Assembly (NCBI RefSeq): GCF_035658495.1
Contig: NZ_CP141944.1
Span: 2,196,001-2,260,000, forward strand
DNA length: 64,000 nt
Reading direction: 5' to 3'
From: Novosphingobium sp. RL4
GTDB taxonomy: Bacteria > Pseudomonadota > Alphaproteobacteria > Sphingomonadales > Sphingomonadaceae
Part shown: in pieces, positions 1 to 8,749 of the stretch
How the letters are laid out: each line of letters opens with the position of its first letter
Position numbering within the stretch: the stretch's first letter is position 1
Position numbers and translations under genes: made by a program
Notes under the pieces: model-generated
Seen by the model: only the letters and a program-made list of their open reading frames with translations
Database searches by the model: none
What the model was told of the DNA's origin: nothing

Positions 1-699
1 GCTTTCGAGCACCAGCTCGGGGGAATGGAGCCTCAGGGTTTCGAGGTGGCCCTTGAAGTCGGTGGCGGTGACGAACAGATTGATCGGGTGTCCGTGTGGA
101 AGGAGCGCAGGTCCCGCGTTTGCGCGTTCCATCGCCGAAAAAGCGCCCGCCAGCAATCGTGACAGGCCGATACCGCTGAAGGGGGGCTCGAACCAGCGTG
201 ATCGGATCAGGCGCGAGAGTTTCTCGCGTACTTCTTCCCGTGTTTCCGGCGCTACGCTGGTGCTCACCGCGTTGCCGGGGCGGTGCAACAGGTAGGATAC
301 GATCGGTCTGGCCCAGAACTTGGTCGCCTGCGACCGTGCGCGCGCTTCGGGATCGAGCAGCACATCGATATCGGCATTTTCCAGCCAGAGTTCGGTCAGC
401 GGCTCGAGCGACTGGCCTGAATGGATCGCCTGGGAAAGGAACACGCTGTTGATCCCGCCCGCGCTCGCGCCGGCGACGATATCCGTCAGCACCCGTAGTC
501 GCAGGTTGCTTCCTTCTTCCAGCCGCTGCAGCAATCGTCGGTAGACGCGGGCGGTTCCTTCGGGAGCTTCTTCGCCCGCCCAGAACGCGCGGCTTGCCTG
601 AAGGGTCTTCCACAACTCCTTGGTAACGCCGTGCATGTAGACGGCCAGACTGATACCACCGTAGCAGACCAGCGCGATCCGCAGTTCCTTTTGCCGCAT
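1..699 (-). CDS. Patatin-like phospholipase family protein, 3' end beyond the window
   Basis: The reading frame is open from an ATG at 697-699 down to base 1, giving 233 N-terminal residues; the C-terminus lies outside the window. The N-terminus (MRQKELRIALVCYGG) has the glycine-rich oxyanion turn of patatins. About 75 residues in, IVAGASAGGINS supplies the GxSxG nucleophile elbow, so a lipid acyl hydrolase activity is expected from the family. The catalytic Asp would be further along and is not visible. Of the patatin-related families it most resembles the long bacterial proteins that carry a DUF3376-type C-terminal region, but that part cannot be checked. It is transcribed divergently from radA, with 71 bases between the starts. 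Confidence 0.85.
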   Translation of the reverse strand, partial: MRQKELRIALVCYGGISLAVYMHGVTKELWKTLQASRAFWAGEEAPEGTARVYRRLLQRLEEGSNLRLRVLTDIVAGASAGGINSVFLSQAIHSGQSLEPLTELWLENADIDVLLDPEARARSQATKFWARPIVSYLLHRPGNAVSTSVAPETREEVREKLSRLIRSRWFEPPFSGIGLSRLLAGAFSAMERANAGPALLPHGHPINLFVTATDFKGHLETLRLHSPELVLES

Positions 700-770
700 G
701 GCTCCATGTTGGCGGCATATTGGAAGAAAGGCAATTGCGTTCTCATTCCGTTCCAGATACCCGGAACCTC

Positions 771-2144
771 ATGGCAAAGCCCAAACGTCGATATGTCTGC
801 CAGTCCTGCGGGGGAGTTTCCAGCCGCTGGCAAGGCCAATGCGCCGATTGCGGCGAGTGGAACACATTGGTCGAGGATGCGCCGCAAACGGTGTTTTCGT
901 CCAAGCATGATCTGTCTTCGGGCGGCCGTCCGATCCAGTTCACGCCGCTCGATGCCCCCGGCGAACTGCCCAAACGCCGCGCGAGTGGATATGCGGAATT
1001 CGACAGGGCTCTGGGCGGAGGTCTTGTCCCGGGCTCCGCCATCCTGATGGGCGGCGATCCGGGCATCGGCAAGTCGACGCTGTTGCTTCAGGCTTCCGCG
1101 CATATCGCAAACTCGGGTGGCAGCGTCGTCTATGTAAGTGGTGAAGAGGCGGCAGGGCAGGTCCGGCTGCGGGCGGAGCGGCTTGGCCTATCGAAATCCC
1201 CGATCCTGCTGGCTTCGGCAACTTCGGTACGGGACATTCTCACCACGCTGGGCATGATGGATGCGCCAGCCCTGCTGGTCATCGATTCGATCCAGACCAT
1301 GCATTCCGATTCGATAGAGGGCGCTCCCGGCACAGTCAGCCAGGTGCGCGGCTGCGCGTTCGAATTGATCCGGTACGCCAAGGAAAACGACGTCACGCTC
1401 GTGCTGGTCGGTCACGTTACCAAGGATGGTTCAATCGCCGGTCCGCGCGTCCTTGAGCACATGGTCGACGTGGTAATGAGCTTCGAGGGTGAGCGTAGCC
1501 ATCAGTACAGGATCCTGCGCAGCCTGAAGAACCGGTTCGGCCCGGTCGATGAGATCGGGGTCTTTGCCATGGAAGGGGCGGGTCTGACCGAAGTCGGCAA
1601 TCCTTCCATGTTGTTCCTGTCCGGTCGCGATCAGGAAATGCCCGGGAGCGCGGTTTTCGCTGCCATGGAAGGCACGCGGCCTGTGCTGGTCGAAATCCAG
1701 GCGCTGATCGTGCGACTCCAGAGCGGGGCGACTCCGCGGCGTGCGGTAGTGGGGTGGGATTCGGGACGCATGGCGATGCTGCTTGCGGTTCTGGAAGCGC
1801 GCTGCGGGCTCAACTTTTCCAGTGCCGAAGTCTATCTGAACGTCGCCGGCGGCTATCGGCTTGCCGATCCGGCCGCCGATCTGGCCGTGGCTGCGGCGCT
1901 TGTTTCGGCACTGGGCGATCGCCCGCTACCGAAGAATGCCGTCTGGTTCGGCGAGGTTTCGCTGGCAGGAGAAATCCGGCCGGTTTCCCATTCATCTATC
2001 CGTCAGCGCGAATCGGCCAAGCTTGGATTCGGGCGCGCGATAGGTCCGGCAGGCGGTGCAAAAGCGGAATCCGCCAAGGACATCGACTTCACCGGACTTG
2101 CGATGCTGCCCAATCTCGTTGACCGTATCCTGGGGGATGCCTAG
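771..2144 (+). CDS. radA: DNA repair protein RadA
   Basis: A 457-residue protein of the usual RadA length. It starts with a C4 zinc finger (CQSCG followed by CADCG, about residues 10-27). A RecA-like ATPase follows, with Walker A GDPGIGKST, the RadA-specific KNRFG motif (in SLKNRFGPVDEIG) and a C-terminal Lon-protease-like domain. RadA drives branch migration of recombination intermediates in the cytoplasm. The open frame extends upstream to 720, but the ATG at 771 (MAKPKRRYVCQ) puts the zinc finger at its normal place and is chosen. cvpA follows after 10 bases, so the two genes are probably cotranscribed. Confidence 0.97.
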   Translation: MAKPKRRYVCQSCGGVSSRWQGQCADCGEWNTLVEDAPQTVFSSKHDLSSGGRPIQFTPLDAPGELPKRRASGYAEFDRALGGGLVPGSAILMGGDPGIGKSTLLLQASAHIANSGGSVVYVSGEEAAGQVRLRAERLGLSKSPILLASATSVRDILTTLGMMDAPALLVIDSIQTMHSDSIEGAPGTVSQVRGCAFELIRYAKENDVTLVLVGHVTKDGSIAGPRVLEHMVDVVMSFEGERSHQYRILRSLKNRFGPVDEIGVFAMEGAGLTEVGNPSMLFLSGRDQEMPGSAVFAAMEGTRPVLVEIQALIVRLQSGATPRRAVVGWDSGRMAMLLAVLEARCGLNFSSAEVYLNVAGGYRLADPAADLAVAAALVSALGDRPLPKNAVWFGEVSLAGEIRPVSHSSIRQRESAKLGFGRAIGPAGGAKAESAKDIDFTGLAMLPNLVDRILGDA

Positions 2145-2154
2145 TTCGTAGCTT

Positions 2155-2676
2155 ATGACCGGTTTCGATATTGCTGTTCTGGTGTTTGTCGGCGTGGGGG
2201 CCGCCACCGGGTTTCTTCGTGGTTTCGTGCAAGAGATACTGGCGCTGGGCGCCTGGGTCTTTGCGGTGTTTGCCATCCGCGCTTTCCATGAGCCGGTGTC
2301 GCTCCTGCTCGAGCCCTATTCCGGCACGGGATCGGCGACACCCGTCCTGGCATTCGCGCTTCTGCTGCTGGTTCCGTTCTTTGCCGTAAAGCTGATCGCA
2401 GGCTGGGCAGGCAAGCGGAGCCGCGCGTCGGTGCTTGGCCCGATCGATCGCGTGCTGGGTTTCGGTTTCGGGGCGGTGAAGGGCATGATTATCGTGGTTC
2501 TCGCGTTTTCGGTGCTGGTGCTTGGTTATGACACGATCTGGGGTGCAGGCGGCCGGCCGGACTGGATAAAGCAGGCGCGAACCTATCCGTTCGTCAACGC
2601 GAGTAGCGAAGCGCTCGTCAAGATGATTGCCGAACGCCGACACGAAGCCGCAGCAAGCGAAGCGGCAGACAATTGA
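2155..2676 (+). CDS. cvpA: CvpA family membrane protein
   Basis: A 173-residue inner-membrane protein. It has about four hydrophobic segments (near residues 5-25, 27-47, 65-85 and 100-120) and the CvpA-type N-terminus ending in GFLRGFVQEI. CvpA was named for colicin V production in E. coli, and the family is linked to envelope homeostasis; the molecular role is unknown. It lies 10 bases after radA, and its TGA stop overlaps the ATG of the following IscU-like gene (TGATG at 2674-2678), so the three genes look like one transcription unit. Confidence 0.9.
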   Translation: MTGFDIAVLVFVGVGAATGFLRGFVQEILALGAWVFAVFAIRAFHEPVSLLLEPYSGTGSATPVLAFALLLLVPFFAVKLIAGWAGKRSRASVLGPIDRVLGFGFGAVKGMIIVVLAFSVLVLGYDTIWGAGGRPDWIKQARTYPFVNASSEALVKMIAERRHEAAASEAADN

Positions 2677-3095
2677 TGTCGACGGCAGTGCTCTATACGC
2701 CAGAAGTCCTGGGGCTAGCCGTTCAATTGGCGGGCCACCCCTGGGACGAAGCACTGTCGCTGAAGGCAGAGGCGCGCTCGCAAAGCTGCGGCAGCACGAT
2801 CGCGCTGGGTCTCGACCTGGACGCTGAAGGCAGGATCGTGCACGTGGGGGTCCGCAGCCAGGCCTGCGCGATCGGACAGGCTGCCGCTGCAATTTTTTCA
2901 GACGCTGCAATCGGCCGGACTTCTGCACAAGTGCATGATGCGGCTGCGAAAATTACACGGTGGTTGGCGGGTGAGGAAGGTCTTCCCGATTGGCCCGGCT
3001 TTGTTTTGATCGCTGCTGCGCGTGATTATCCGGCACGCCATGGTGCGGTCATGCTCCCTTGGAAGGCGGCGACGCAGGTTCTTCCCATCGGCTGA
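2676..3095 (+). CDS. Iron-sulfur cluster scaffold-like protein (IscU/NifU-N fold)
   Basis: A 139-residue protein resembling the IscU/NifU N-terminal scaffold family. Two expected cysteines are present, in QSCGSTIAL (about residue 36) and QACAIGQAA (about residue 64). The third ligand Cys of classical IscU appears to be replaced by glycine in ARHGAVMLPWK. It may therefore not assemble clusters as IscU does; a role in Fe-S metabolism is inferred from the fold only. The ATG at 2676 overlaps the cvpA stop. A TTG at 2673 is also open in frame but less likely. Confidence 0.75.
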   Translation: MSTAVLYTPEVLGLAVQLAGHPWDEALSLKAEARSQSCGSTIALGLDLDAEGRIVHVGVRSQACAIGQAAAAIFSDAAIGRTSAQVHDAAAKITRWLAGEEGLPDWPGFVLIAAARDYPARHGAVMLPWKAATQVLPIG

Positions 3096-3154
3096 AAGCG
3101 CGGTTAGATCGCGTTGACGGATCTCGAAATCGGGACCGGCGGGGGAAGATCGAA

Positions 3155-4783
3155 ATGGCAGAGGTAGCACCTGGGAAACCGGTTCAGCCGAGCGTGTCCG
3201 ACATCAGGCTGGTAATAGCCGCGTCCTCGATGGGCACGGTTTTCGAGTGGTACGATTTTTTCATTTACGGCACGCTTGCTGCGGTTATCGGCAAGACCTT
3301 CTTTCCTTCCGGCAATGCGACTTTGGAGACCCTGTTGGTCTGGGCCGGCTTCGCCGTGGGCTTCGGGTTCCGGCCGCTTGGTGCGATCCTGTTCGGATAT
3401 CTCGGCGACAAGTTGGGTCGCAAGTACACGTTTCTCGTGACGGTCACACTGATGGGCGTGGCGACAGCCGGCGTGGGCCTTATTCCCTCCGCCGATGCCA
3501 TAGGCTGGGCGGCTCCTGCGATTATCCTGGTGCTCCGCGTGCTGCAGGGGCTCGCACTCGGCGGGGAATATGGGGGCGCCGCGATCTACGTGTCCGAGCA
3601 TTCGCCGCCGAACAGGCGCGGGTTCTACACCGGCTTCATTCAGGCCAGCGTCGTCGGAGGTTTCGTGCTGAGCCTGATCGTGGTGCTTGGCTGTAAATCG
3701 GTCATGAGCCCAGCCCTATGGGAGGCGTGGGGCTGGCGCCTGCCATTCATCCTCAGCCTCGCATTACTGGCGATATCGCTCTGGATGCGCCTCAAGCTAT
3801 CGGAAAGCCCGGTCTTCAAGGCGATGCGGGCGCAGGGCGAAATTTCCGGTAACCCCTTTATCGAAAGTCTCACTTACCCCGGTAACAGGAAGCGGATTTT
3901 CATCGCTCTCTTCGGGATCGCCGCCGGACTGACCGTGATCTGGTATACCGCGATGTTCTCCGCTCTGAGCTTCCTCAAGGGAGCCATGCGCATGGAGGAC
4001 AGGCCGGCGGAACTGATCGTTGGTGCGTCCGCGGCGCTGGGCATGGTCTTCTTCGTAATATTCGGCAGCCTGTCTGACCGTATCGGTCGCAGGAAGCCGA
4101 TCATATGGGGCTATGCCCTGACCTTGCTCCTGCTGTTTCCCGCTTTCTGGTTGATCGGGAGTCATTCCAATCCCCAGCTTGCGCATGCGGCTCGGGAGGC
4201 GCCGGTCTTCGTTGTCGGGCCTGACTGCAGCTACAATCCCTTCGATATCGAGCAGAAGTCGAACTGCGGGAAATTGCTTGGAGATCTCGCCGGAGCGGGC
4301 GTGACCTATCGCCTGTCCGCCGCGCCGGAGCTTGTCTTGCAGGTCGGCGGCAAGGCGCTTCCGCTCGAAACCTATCCGTGGGGCGACAGGAAAGGCCGAG
4401 GCGCTGTCCTGCAGGGATGGCTGCGCGAGGCGGGCTACGATTTCGCCAAAGTCACACCAGGCGCGCGAGATGCCGTGACGATCGGAGTTGTGCTAATCGT
4501 GCTGATGGCCTTGTCCGGTGCCACTTACGGTCCGGTAGCGGCCCTGCTTTCGGAAATGTTTCCGCCGCGCATCCGGTACAGTTCGATGTCCATCCCCTAT
4601 CACATCGGGACGGGCTACTTTGGCGGTTTCCTTCCGCTGATTTCCAGCTACATGGTCGCGAGCAGCGGCAACCCCTATCAGGGTCTCTGGTATACGTGGG
4701 GTGTTGTCGCGATGGCCCTCGTCGTCTCGCTGTGGGGGCTGCGAGGCGGCCCTCCGCGCGATTATGGTGACGATGCTTCCTGA
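3155..4783 (+). CDS. MFS transporter, metabolite:H+ symporter type
   Basis: A 542-residue major facilitator, longer than the usual 430-450. The start region SMGTVFEWYDFFIYG and the loop GYLGDKLGRKYTF are typical of the ProP/ShiA/KgtP-like proton symporters. A second conserved loop, GSLSDRIGRRKPI, opens the C-terminal half. About 100 hydrophilic residues (bases 4159-4467) are inserted between two late transmembrane segments and contain two cysteines. The substrate is unknown; organic acids or compatible solutes are typical for the family. The ATG at 3155 follows a purine-rich GGGGGAAGA; the frame is open further upstream without family similarity. The alanine racemase gene overlaps its end. 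Confidence 0.88.
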   Translation: MAEVAPGKPVQPSVSDIRLVIAASSMGTVFEWYDFFIYGTLAAVIGKTFFPSGNATLETLLVWAGFAVGFGFRPLGAILFGYLGDKLGRKYTFLVTVTLMGVATAGVGLIPSADAIGWAAPAIILVLRVLQGLALGGEYGGAAIYVSEHSPPNRRGFYTGFIQASVVGGFVLSLIVVLGCKSVMSPALWEAWGWRLPFILSLALLAISLWMRLKLSESPVFKAMRAQGEISGNPFIESLTYPGNRKRIFIALFGIAAGLTVIWYTAMFSALSFLKGAMRMEDRPAELIVGASAALGMVFFVIFGSLSDRIGRRKPIIWGYALTLLLLFPAFWLIGSHSNPQLAHAAREAPVFVVGPDCSYNPFDIEQKSNCGKLLGDLAGAGVTYRLSAAPELVLQVGGKALPLETYPWGDRKGRGAVLQGWLREAGYDFAKVTPGARDAVTIGVVLIVLMALSGATYGPVAALLSEMFPPRIRYSSMSIPYHIGTGYFGGFLPLISSYMVASSGNPYQGLWYTWGVVAMALVVSLWGLRGGPPRDYGDDAS

Positions 4784-5816
4784 AGTTCCTGCTTCCGCCC
4801 TCCGCCTCTCCTTTGATGGGGAGGCCCTGAAATCAAACTGGCAAGCGCTGGACCGTCTTTCGGGAAGTGCACTGGCAGGGGCGGCGGTGAAGGCCAACGG
4901 TTATGGTCTTGGCGCGCGCGAAGTCGTGCCGGTCCTGCGGGAGGCTGGTTGTCAGGATTTCTTCGTAGCTCATTGGGGTGAAGCCGCCGATCTGCTCGAC
5001 TGTATCGGCTCTGCCGGTCTTTCCGTTCTGCACGGCCCGCTTAGTGCAGGGGATGCCGCCTTTGCCCGTGCAACAGGAACGGTTCCGGTGATCAATTCGA
5101 TTGCGCAGGCCCGGCGCTGGATCGAATGCGGCGGTGGGCGTTGCCATTTGATGGTGGACACCGGGATGAACCGTCTCGGCGTTTCGCTTTCCGAACTGGG
5201 TGACGAGGCGGTCGAAGCGCTGGATGTCGACATCGTGCTATCGCATCTCGCATCGGCCGAGGAAGAAAGCGATCTTAACGAACGGCAGCGGCTTCGCTGG
5301 CGGCAGGCGCTCGGACAAGTGCGTCATGAACGCGCCAGCCTTGCCAACAGCGCCGGGATTGCACTTGGCAGCGCTTACCACGGGGACATCACGCGGCCGG
5401 GAATCGCGCTTTACGGCGGCGTGCCACGGGCGGAGATGGCGGACGATCTCAGGCAGGTGGTCCTGCCGGAAGCGGCCATCCTTCAGGTGCGTTCGGTCTC
5501 CGCCGGAGAAACGATCGGCTATAATGCTACGTATGAGGTTACCTCCCCCATGCGCGTGGGAACCGTCGCGCTGGGTTATGCCGACGGCTATCTGCGGTGC
5601 TGGTCGGACAGGGGTGTGTTCCGCGCCGGGGGACACGTATTGCCAGTGCTCGGCAGGGTCAGCATGGACATGACCGTAATCGATCTGACCCATGCTCCTG
5701 AACTGGGAGAGGGCGATTGGGTCTCCGCAGACTATGCACTTCCCGAGGCTGCTGCAAAGACGGGATTGTCGCAATACGAACTGCTCACGCTTTTGGGGCG
5801 CAGGTTCGGTCGCTAA
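4764..5816 (+). CDS. alr: Alanine racemase
   Basis: A 350-residue PLP enzyme that interconverts L- and D-alanine for peptidoglycan. The PLP lysine lies in AAVKANGYGLG near residue 36. The substrate-side region RPGIALYGG and the C-terminal catalytic tyrosine region (TIGYNATYE, with ALGYADGY after it) are present. The ATG at 4764 overlaps the end of the MFS gene by 20 bases; a second ATG at 4773 is also possible. Coupling to the transporter is positional only. Confidence 0.94.
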   Translation: MVTMLPEVPASALRLSFDGEALKSNWQALDRLSGSALAGAAVKANGYGLGAREVVPVLREAGCQDFFVAHWGEAADLLDCIGSAGLSVLHGPLSAGDAAFARATGTVPVINSIAQARRWIECGGGRCHLMVDTGMNRLGVSLSELGDEAVEALDVDIVLSHLASAEEESDLNERQRLRWRQALGQVRHERASLANSAGIALGSAYHGDITRPGIALYGGVPRAEMADDLRQVVLPEAAILQVRSVSAGETIGYNATYEVTSPMRVGTVALGYADGYLRCWSDRGVFRAGGHVLPVLGRVSMDMTVIDLTHAPELGEGDWVSADYALPEAAAKTGLSQYELLTLLGRRFGR

Positions 5817-5834
5817 CGCGATTAACCCGGAGTT

Positions 5835-5848
5835 TTGCTGCGCAGCAA
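5835..5848. promoter_or_regulatory. Perfect 14-bp TGC-rich palindrome upstream of phaR
   Basis: The sequence TTGCTGCGCAGCAA is its own reverse complement and lies 64 bases before the phaR ATG, with further TTGCG/TGCGAC repeats just after it. PhaR proteins are known to bind TGC-rich palindromic DNA and to repress their own gene, so this is a plausible autoregulatory operator. That role is inferred. Confidence 0.5.
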
Positions 5849-5911
5849 TTTGTGTTGCGTTGCGACAACACCGGGTGGTAACATGTTGTCATTCTGGACT
5901 GGGGATTGGCA

Positions 5912-6469
5912 ATGGCTGAAACGGCGTCGCAGGACGACAACACGGTAATCATAAAAAAGTACGCAAACCGTCGTCTCTACAATACACGTTCCTCGAGCTA
6001 CATCACGCTCGATCATCTTGCGAAGATGACCCGTGAAGGTGTCGATTACAAAGTGCTCGATGCCAAGAGCGGTACCGACATTACGCACACGATCCTCACG
6101 CAGATCATCATGGAGGAGGAATCCAACGGAGAGCAGATGCTTCCGGTGAATTTCCTTCGCGAACTTATCAGCATGTACGGCAATTCGATGCAGTCGCTGG
6201 TTCCGCACTATCTCGAAGCTTCGATGGACAACTTCCGGGCCAATCAGACGAAGCTCCACAAGGCTTTCGAGGACAGCCTCGGCAACAACCCGTTGGCGAA
6301 GCTGGCCGAACAGAACATGGCGATGTTCAAGGCCGCCGCCGCCGCGTTCATGCCGGGAGCGGAAAAGCCCGAGCCCAAAGCCCCTCCAGCCGGAGAGGCA
6401 GGCGATCTTTCGGCACTGCGCGATCAGATGGCCGAAATCCAGAAGAGGCTTGACGCGCTGGGCAAATAA
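5912..6469 (+). CDS. phaR: Polyhydroxyalkanoate synthesis repressor PhaR
   Basis: A 185-residue cytoplasmic regulator. The N-terminal PHB/PHA accumulation DNA-binding domain is unmistakable (VIIKKYANRRLYNTRSSSYI, about residues 10-30), followed by the PHB-binding region and an Ala/Pro/Glu-rich C-terminal tail. PhaR represses phasin and its own gene and is released by binding nascent polyhydroxyalkanoate granules. The ATG at 5912 is preferred over a TTG two codons upstream. No pha biosynthesis genes are adjacent. A perfect palindrome at 5835-5848 may be its operator. Confidence 0.93.
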   Translation: MAETASQDDNTVIIKKYANRRLYNTRSSSYITLDHLAKMTREGVDYKVLDAKSGTDITHTILTQIIMEEESNGEQMLPVNFLRELISMYGNSMQSLVPHYLEASMDNFRANQTKLHKAFEDSLGNNPLAKLAEQNMAMFKAAAAAFMPGAEKPEPKAPPAGEAGDLSALRDQMAEIQKRLDALGK

Positions 6470-6567
6470 GGGTCTGCGCATGGTCCTTCGCGGCGCGAAC
6501 AAGGCGCCGCGAATTGCCTTGAATGCAACGGATGGTCCGTCGCATCGCAGATCAGGAAGAAGCAATC

Positions 6568-8106
6568 GTGTCCGCCATTCGTCACGCCCTCTCGACCAAG
6601 CGCGAGGACGACTTCGCCCAGTGGTATCAGGAAGTCATTTCCGAGGCCGAAATGGCCGAGGAATCGGGCGTTCGCGGATGCATGGTGATCAAGCCGTGGG
6701 GCTACGGTATCTGGGAGCGCATCCAGCGCCTGATGGATGACCGCATCAAGGCTGCCGGCGTCACGAACTGCTACTTCCCGCTGTTCATTCCGCTTTCGTA
6801 CTTCGCCAAGGAAGCCGAGCACGTCGAAGGCTTTGCGAAGGAAATGGCGATTGTCACTCACCATCGCCTCGTCGGTGACGGCAAGGGCGGCCTTGTGCCC
6901 GATCCCGAAGCGAAGCTGGAAGAACCGCTGATTGTCCGCCCGACTTCGGAGACGGTGATCGGCGCTGCCATGGCGCGTTGGGTGCAGTCCTGGCGCGACC
7001 TGCCGCTCATGGTCAACCAGTGGGCCAACGTCGTACGCTGGGAAATGCGCACCCGCATGTTCCTGCGGACGAGCGAATTCCTTTGGCAGGAAGGGCACAC
7101 TGCCCACGCCGACCGTGACGATGCCATGATCGAGACGCTGCGTGCGCTCGAGATGTATCGCGACTTTGCCGAGAACGAGCTGGCCATGCCGGTGATCGCG
7201 GGCGAAAAGCCTGAGAATGAACGCTTCCCCGGCGCGGTCGCGACTTACTCGATCGAAGCCATGATGCAGGATGGCAAGGCGCTTCAGGCGGGCACCTCGC
7301 ACTACCTGGGGACGGGCTTCGCCGAAGCGGCAGGCATTCAGTATCAGGACAAGGAAGGCACCCAGCAGTACGCGCATACGACGAGCTGGGGCACTTCCAC
7401 GCGCATGGTCGGCGGTGTCATCATGACGCACGGCGACGATGATGGTCTTCGCGTGCCGCCGATGATCGCGCCGCACCAGATCGTCATCCTGCCGATGCTG
7501 CGCGACAACGACGAAGACGCAGCATTGCTCGCTTACTGCGAGGAACTCCGCAAGGCGCTCGTCACGCAATTCGCACTTGGGGAACCGCTGCGCGTCCTGC
7601 TCGACAAGCGTCCGGGCAAGGCGACCCAGAAGCGTTGGGCCTGGGTCAAGAAGGGCGTTCCGCTCATCCTCGAGATCGGCGGCCGCGATGCTGCCGGCGG
7701 GCAGGTCTCGATGCTGCGCCGCAACAAGCTCTGGAACGAGGCGGCCAAGGCTAACTTTGCTGCCATGGCGAAGGAAGATTTCATCGCCCGCGCGGCCACA
7801 GAAATCGAGGATATCCAGACCTCGCTCTTCGCCGAGGCGAAGGGCAAGCTCGATGCGAACATCTCGCGCGCTGCGAGCTTCGACGAACTTGCTTCCTTCT
7901 TCTCGGAAGGCAAGCGTTATCCGGGCTGGGTCGAGGTCGAATGGTCGCGGCCGACCGGTGCCGAACTCGAAGCCGTGGTGCATAAGCTGAAGGCGCTGAA
8001 GCTCACCATCCGCAACACCCCGCTGGACGCTGCGCCGGTCACTGGCCCTTGCGTATTCTCCGGAGAGCCGGCGGTCGAGCGGATCTACGTCGCAAGGTCC
8101 TACTGA
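6568..8106 (+). CDS. proS: Prolyl-tRNA synthetase, eukaryote/archaeal-like type
   Basis: A 512-residue class II aminoacyl-tRNA synthetase that charges tRNA-Pro. Motif 2 is seen in VVRWEMRTRMFLRTSEF, and the class II core in VRPTSETVIG. The architecture (NCYFPLFIP, WQEGHTAHA, C-terminal anticodon-binding and extra domain ending in a conserved Tyr) is that of the archaeal/eukaryal-like ProS, not the long bacterial form with an editing domain. I chose GTG at 6568 because AGGAAGA lies about 8 bases upstream; an ATG at 6523 would add 15 residues without family similarity. Confidence 0.93.
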   Translation: MSAIRHALSTKREDDFAQWYQEVISEAEMAEESGVRGCMVIKPWGYGIWERIQRLMDDRIKAAGVTNCYFPLFIPLSYFAKEAEHVEGFAKEMAIVTHHRLVGDGKGGLVPDPEAKLEEPLIVRPTSETVIGAAMARWVQSWRDLPLMVNQWANVVRWEMRTRMFLRTSEFLWQEGHTAHADRDDAMIETLRALEMYRDFAENELAMPVIAGEKPENERFPGAVATYSIEAMMQDGKALQAGTSHYLGTGFAEAAGIQYQDKEGTQQYAHTTSWGTSTRMVGGVIMTHGDDDGLRVPPMIAPHQIVILPMLRDNDEDAALLAYCEELRKALVTQFALGEPLRVLLDKRPGKATQKRWAWVKKGVPLILEIGGRDAAGGQVSMLRRNKLWNEAAKANFAAMAKEDFIARAATEIEDIQTSLFAEAKGKLDANISRAASFDELASFFSEGKRYPGWVEVEWSRPTGAELEAVVHKLKALKLTIRNTPLDAAPVTGPCVFSGEPAVERIYVARSY

Positions 8107-8124
8107 TCTGAAGGGGAAGAGGGC

Positions 8125-8709
8125 GTGCTGGGATCGATCAAGTACAACCTGTCGAACCTGTTGAACTTCAGGGGACGTGATGCCCGCCAGACGTTCTGGC
8201 TCTACGTCCTCTTCCTCGTCGTCATCCAGTATCTCGTCGGCATGGTCATGGCCATGCCGATGATGGGTGGAATGATGAAAGGCGCTTTCAGCGCCGCTCA
8301 ACAAGGTGCCACTGCGGCCGACATGCAGGTCCGCCTGATGGCCCAGATGGCCGGTTACATGAGGACGTCGATGACGGTGTCCTCCATCGTTTCGGTTCTG
8401 GCCGGCCTCCTGCTGATGGCCGCTTTCGCCCGCCGCCTGCACGATTCCGGGAGGCCGGGCTGGATATCGGTTCTGACGTTCCTGCTCTCACTCTCTTCGA
8501 AGGCGATTGTCTGGTCGAAAATGAACGAGATCGTTTCGACTATGCGCACCGTTTCGCCGGAGAATTTTGAAACGGCATTCGCGATGCAATCGAAATTGGT
8601 GGGCGCCAGCCTGCTCGGTTACGCGGCCATTTTGCTTGTCATCGTGTTCGGCGTATGGCCTTCCAGCCCAGGGACCAATCGCTACGGACCTCCGCCGGTT
8701 CGCGTCTGA
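8125..8709 (+). CDS. DUF805 family membrane protein
   Basis: A 194-residue inner-membrane protein. It starts with the DUF805 signature (LLNFRGRDARQTFW) and has about four hydrophobic segments; RRLHDSGRPGW is the second conserved DUF805 motif. The function is unknown. It uses GTG at 8125 preceded by AGGGGAAGAGG, 18 bases after proS, so the two genes are probably cotranscribed. Confidence 0.87.
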   Translation: MLGSIKYNLSNLLNFRGRDARQTFWLYVLFLVVIQYLVGMVMAMPMMGGMMKGAFSAAQQGATAADMQVRLMAQMAGYMRTSMTVSSIVSVLAGLLLMAAFARRLHDSGRPGWISVLTFLLSLSSKAIVWSKMNEIVSTMRTVSPENFETAFAMQSKLVGASLLGYAAILLVIVFGVWPSSPGTNRYGPPPVRV

Positions 8710-8749
8710 CCTCTTGCCAACCCGGATATCCGGCGTGACAAGCGCGTAC

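Noticed and set aside
486..1103. 205-codon minus-strand frame across the patatin/radA junction
   Set aside because: It is antisense to radA and has Arg/Ala-rich shadow composition; radA has full family motifs.
6424..8442. 672-codon minus-strand frame opposite proS
   Set aside because: Long only because the high-G+C complement of proS lacks stops; no domain, and proS is certain.
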